In this document: positions 8,163 to 10,109 of the stretch, piece by piece
Layout: each line of letters opens with the position of its first letter
How positions within the stretch are numbered: the first letter of the stretch is position 1
Assembly: GCA_028703735.1 (NCBI GenBank)
Contig: JAQVMI010000044.1
Span: 1-10,109, forward strand
Direction of reading: 5' to 3'
DNA from: Candidatus Cloacimonadota bacterium
GTDB lineage: Bacteria; Cloacimonadota; Cloacimonadia; Cloacimonadales; Cloacimonadaceae
Length of the DNA stretch: 10,109 nucleotides
Made by a program: the position numbers and the translations under genes
Notes under the pieces: model-generated
Told to the model about the DNA's origin: nothing
What the model saw: the letters and a program-made list of their open reading frames with translations, nothing else
The model's database searches: none

Positions 8163-9176
8163 TTATCTCTTATCCTTTTCAAGCAGTTCCAGCTCTTTTA
8201 CTGCCTGAAGATAGTGTTTTTCCGCTTCGGACACATTGTCTATTTGTGCTAAATGCCATTTTTCATATTCTAACTTGGCTTTCTGTAGAGCTTCCTCATG
8301 TGCTATTTTTCCTGCATGCTCCAAAACATCTCTACCACTTAGCTTCAAAAAATCGTCCAGTTTTTGCACCCAATCCTTCATGTGCATAGGTTCACGGTTT
8401 AGCGCTTGCAATTCTGCAAAATCCAGATACAGCGTTACAATTCTATTTAGAATATCCAGTTCATCCACTTTCAGGTAATTCTTCGCTATCTCTGTATCAG
8501 CTTTTCGGGGTTCAGAACCCAGCCAATTTGTTAAACCCATGTTTGGTAGCGTAGCATCGGCACGGTTATAAATAATTTCAGCAGCGGTATGTCCGTGGCT
8601 TGCCCAATGCATTTTGTTTTGTATCACCTTGAAGAAATCCCTTGAGACAGAGGCTCTTGGATCATAATCTATACTGGTGGCATAAATATCCAAAACTTTG
8701 CACCAAAACACCTTTTCGGAAGAGCGGATATCCCTAATTCTGGCAAGCAACTCTTCAAAATATTTTCCGCTGCCCCTTTCTTTTAGCCTCTCATCATCCA
8801 GGGTAAAACCCTTTATGATGTATTCCCGCAAACGTTGAGTTGCCCATTGACGAAAATGAGTGGCAACCTGAGATTTGATCCGGTATCCTACGCTTATGAT
8901 TACGTCCAGGTTGTAATGTTTGGTTAGATAGCTTTTACCATCTTTGGCAGTTATTAAATAATCCTTAATAACTGAATTTGACTCCAACTCCCCTTCCTCA
9001 AATAACTTACGGATGTGGATGTTTACATTGGCAACCGTTGTTTGAAACAATTCTGCCAGTTGCTTTTGAGAAAGCCAAACTGTTTCTTCATCAAGACGTG
9101 TTTCGAGACGTAGCTTTCCATCCTTACTCTGATAAAGCAGAAACTGGCTTTTTTCCAATAGCTTAGGTTTATCCAT
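8163..9176 (-). CDS. rhuM: RhuM-family protein
   Basis: This 337-residue protein, starting MDKPKLLEKS, is a clear member of the RhuM family, first named in a Salmonella pathogenicity island. An N-terminal winged-helix-like segment at about 33-65 (VWLSQKQLAELF, then NVNIHIRKLFEEGEL) suggests DNA binding. The family core follows, with HYNLDVIISVGYRIKSQ at 87-103, then FRQWATQRLREYI and IRSSEKVFWCKVLDIYATSIDY up to 171. The middle region (about 180-225) contains MHWASHGHTAAEIIYNRAD. The last 45 residues are a charged helix, perhaps a coiled coil. No catalytic site is established for the family, so the function is unknown. Relatives are often found in accessory regions, including next to restriction-modification loci. 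The ATG at 9176 has GGGGG four bases upstream. The gene is convergent with the BREX operon and is flanked on both sides by direct copies of the same repeat. It appears intact. Confidence 0.88.
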   Translation of the reverse strand: MDKPKLLEKSQFLLYQSKDGKLRLETRLDEETVWLSQKQLAELFQTTVANVNIHIRKLFEEGELESNSVIKDYLITAKDGKSYLTKHYNLDVIISVGYRIKSQVATHFRQWATQRLREYIIKGFTLDDERLKERGSGKYFEELLARIRDIRSSEKVFWCKVLDIYATSIDYDPRASVSRDFFKVIQNKMHWASHGHTAAEIIYNRADATLPNMGLTNWLGSEPRKADTEIAKNYLKVDELDILNRIVTLYLDFAELQALNREPMHMKDWVQKLDDFLKLSGRDVLEHAGKIAHEEALQKAKLEYEKWHLAQIDNVSEAEKHYLQAVKELELLEKDKR

Positions 9177-9180
9177 TATA

Positions 9181-9185
9181 CCCCC
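9181..9185 (-). promoter_or_regulatory. Ribosome binding site of rhuM
   Basis: On the minus strand GGGGG lies four bases before the ATG at 9176. It is G-rich but not a perfect Shine-Dalgarno sequence, and no better alternative start is nearby. Confidence 0.45.
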
Positions 9186-9213
9186 AATTCAATATCCGGG
9201 CTGCATAGCACAA

Positions 9214-9242
9214 ATATTTCATCCATTCATAATCCTTGTAAA
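9214..9242 (-). promoter_or_regulatory. Possible rhuM promoter
   Basis: On the minus strand TTTACA (9242-9237) is followed after 17 bases by AAATAT (9219-9214), a fair sigma-70-like pair about 40 bases before the start codon. The -10 match is weak and AT-rich sequence gives such hits by chance, so this is only a candidate. Confidence 0.28.
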
Positions 9243-9345
9243 AAAAATCAAAATTTACGGATAAGCTAACCAAATATGGACACATAGCAACTCCAAAGTA
9301 CGCAATTTTGCCCTGTGCAAACCATTACAAAAAGTCCGCTACAAG

Positions 9346-9361
9346 TGACTCCTGCTTTATG
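9346..9361 (+). repeat. 16-bp remnant of a repeat core end
   Basis: TGACTCCTGCTTTATG is identical to the end of unit D at 9970-9985 but has no core in front of it. It lies 12 bases before the start of the leader of array B-D and looks like the scar of a lost unit, or a boundary sequence that belongs to the element. Confidence 0.6.
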
Positions 9362-9373
9362 AATGTCGATTAT

Positions 9374-9606
9374 CGTAATTGCACACGCCACGTGTGCTTT
9401 GGCTTTTTAACAGTCGAGGCGACTGTTTTTACGAGTGGGGGCTTTTGCTATCGTAACATAGGATTGTATCCTGTTGTAGGTGCGTGGTTTGTAACCAGCA
9501 CTAAGACAAGCTTTTACCGCTATATGAACGCATGAGTCCTCTGCACCATACATAGTTTGGGGGTGCTGTATGAATTGGGGAAGGTGCAGATGACTCCTGA
9601 CTTTGT
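9374..9606 (+). repeat. Repeat unit B: leader plus first core of the array
   Basis: This is the second copy of the leader-plus-core element and matches unit A along its whole length, with scattered substitutions. The leader has a 7-bp hairpin with loop CCA at 9381-9397 that is not preserved in unit A, and the same 8-bp hairpin with loop AGG at 9409-9427. The core starts at 9453 and has the AGGAT/ATCCT hairpin at 9460-9472. A 9-bp bulged hairpin follows at 9480-9501, in which one changed base moves the bulge but keeps nine pairs. The long inverted repeat has arms at 9530-9547 and 9583-9599, and in this copy its loop can form an extra CATAC/GTATG stem. The next core follows with no gap. Confidence 0.83.
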
Positions 9607-9831
9607 GTAACATAGGATTGCATCCTGTTGTAAGTGCGTGGTTTGTAACCCGCACTAAGACAAGCTTTTACCGCTATCTGAACGCATGAGTCCTATTCCC
9701 TTGGACCCTCAAAAAACCATCAGTTCTACTCATGTCAATCTCAAAATCCAACAAAAATGAGTCCTCTGCACCGAAAATATTCTGGGGGTGCTATATCAAT
9801 TGAGGAAGGTGCAAATGACTCCTGACTTTGT
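9607..9831 (+). repeat. Repeat unit C: second core, interrupted
   Basis: This core begins GTAACATAGG and lacks the leader. Its small hairpins are at 9614-9626 and 9634-9655. The left arm of the long inverted repeat is broken by a 62-bp insertion, and the right arm is at 9808-9824. Without the insertion and one copy of the 9-bp duplication, its length is exactly 154 bp, the same as the step from B to C. Confidence 0.83.
9686..9765 (+). mobile_element. 62-bp insertion flanked by 9-bp direct repeats
   Basis: ATGAGTCCT occurs at 9686-9694 and again at 9757-9765, bracketing 62 bp (9695-9756) that are absent from units A, B and D. The second copy is followed by the normal continuation of the core. 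This is what a 9-bp target-site duplication would look like. The insert shows no obvious terminal inverted repeats and no coding capacity, so it may instead be a local duplication with filler DNA. Confidence 0.5.
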
Positions 9832-9985
9832 GTAACATAGGATTGTATCCTGTTGTAAGTGCGTGGTTTGTAACCCGCACTAAGACAAGCTTTTTCCGCT
9901 ATCTGAGCGCATGAGTCCTCTGCACCGAAAACATTCTGGGGATGCTTTATTAATCGAGGAAGGTGCAGATGACTCCTGCTTTATG
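9832..9985 (+). repeat. Repeat unit D: third core of the array
   Basis: This is a complete 154-bp core. The bulged hairpin is at 9859-9880 and the long inverted repeat has arms at 9909-9926 and 9962-9979. Substitutions relative to C fall mostly in loops and linkers. The array ends here, with TGACTCCTGCTTTATG as in the remnant at 9346. Confidence 0.83.
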
Positions 9986-10109
9986 TTCTTCCTTGCTTCA
10001 ATTAAGGAATAAACAAGGAATCATTACGGACTTCATCCTTAATGATTCCGTATTGATTCATTGTTTCATGCAGGGAAATTGCAGGTTTTGTCACCTTTGG
10101 AGTTTTTTG
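9986..10109. other. Region after the repeat array
   Basis: There is no convincing gene. A short frame from ATG 9969 stays open to the window end (47 codons) behind a GAGGAAGG sequence, but it begins inside the repeat and its peptide resembles nothing I know. The stretch contains the inverted repeat at 10017-10049. Confidence 0.4.
10017..10049. repeat. Perfect 10-bp inverted repeat
   Basis: GGAATCATTA (10017-10026) pairs perfectly with TAATGATTCC (10040-10049) around a 13-base loop. No T-tract follows, so it is not a clear terminator. It could be an operator for a gene beyond the window or the end of a further element. Confidence 0.5.

Larger units (their letters stand above)
9177..9345. other. 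rhuM upstream region
   Basis: This is an AT-rich non-coding stretch holding the likely rhuM start signals. I see no gene in it on either strand. Confidence 0.5.

Noticed and set aside
8081..8389. A 102-codon + strand frame starting in repeat unit A and running antisense to rhuM
   Set aside because: Most of it is the complement of the clear RhuM gene and the rest is repeat sequence. The related frame in unit B stops after seven codons.
9308..9655. Frames of about 75-82 codons on both strands within unit B and into unit C
   Set aside because: They run through the hairpins, the + frame is broken by a stop in unit A, and the 154-bp step shifts the frame between cores. Similar peptides across copies follow from DNA identity.
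9374..9985. CRISPR array
   Set aside because: The repeating unit is about 154 bp with no short constant repeat alternating with variable spacers, and no cas gene is present.

Overview
The window carries the downstream part of a BREX phage-defence operon, a stand-alone RhuM-family gene, and a family of structured non-coding repeats. The DNA is AT-rich by eye. The start sites of the BREX genes have recognisable Shine-Dalgarno sequences (GGAGGG, AGGAGG), which argues against a typical Bacteroidota genome. An AT-rich anaerobe such as a Cloacimonadota member is a guess only, because no rRNA or housekeeping marker is present.

Positions 1-7786 (+ strand) form one tight operon. It contains the 3' end of a DUF4007-like gene, a BrxC-type P-loop ATPase, a PglZ-type alkaline-phosphatase-superfamily protein, and a BrxL-type AAA+ protein. 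Genes abut or overlap by a few bases throughout. The order brxC-pglZ-brxL without a methyltransferase gene between them fits type 4 BREX. In that type a PAPS-reductase-domain gene (brxP) is expected upstream, which is outside this window. brxL is split by one in-frame TAG at 6776-6778. Both halves are in the same frame and keep recognisable BrxL sequence on either side, so this is a nonsense-split, recoded or two-cistron brxL.

Positions 7787-8162 lie between the convergent brxL and rhuM genes and hold repeat unit A. Positions 8163-9176 (- strand) encode a 337-residue RhuM-family protein. Positions 9177-9373 hold the probable rhuM promoter and a 16-bp repeat remnant. Positions 9374-9985 hold a second copy of the repeat, now as a leader followed by three core units (B, C, D) with an exact 154-bp step. 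One core is interrupted by 62 bp flanked by a 9-bp duplication. The repeats are non-coding by eye and rich in short hairpins with three-base loops, plus a long 18-bp inverted repeat. rhuM therefore sits between two direct copies of the repeat and could be a mobile or excisable passenger.

BREX proteins act together to block phage DNA replication, with BrxC and BrxL as ATPases and PglZ as a phosphatase-like component. RhuM has no established biochemical role here. The least explained feature of the window is the leader-plus-core repeat family.
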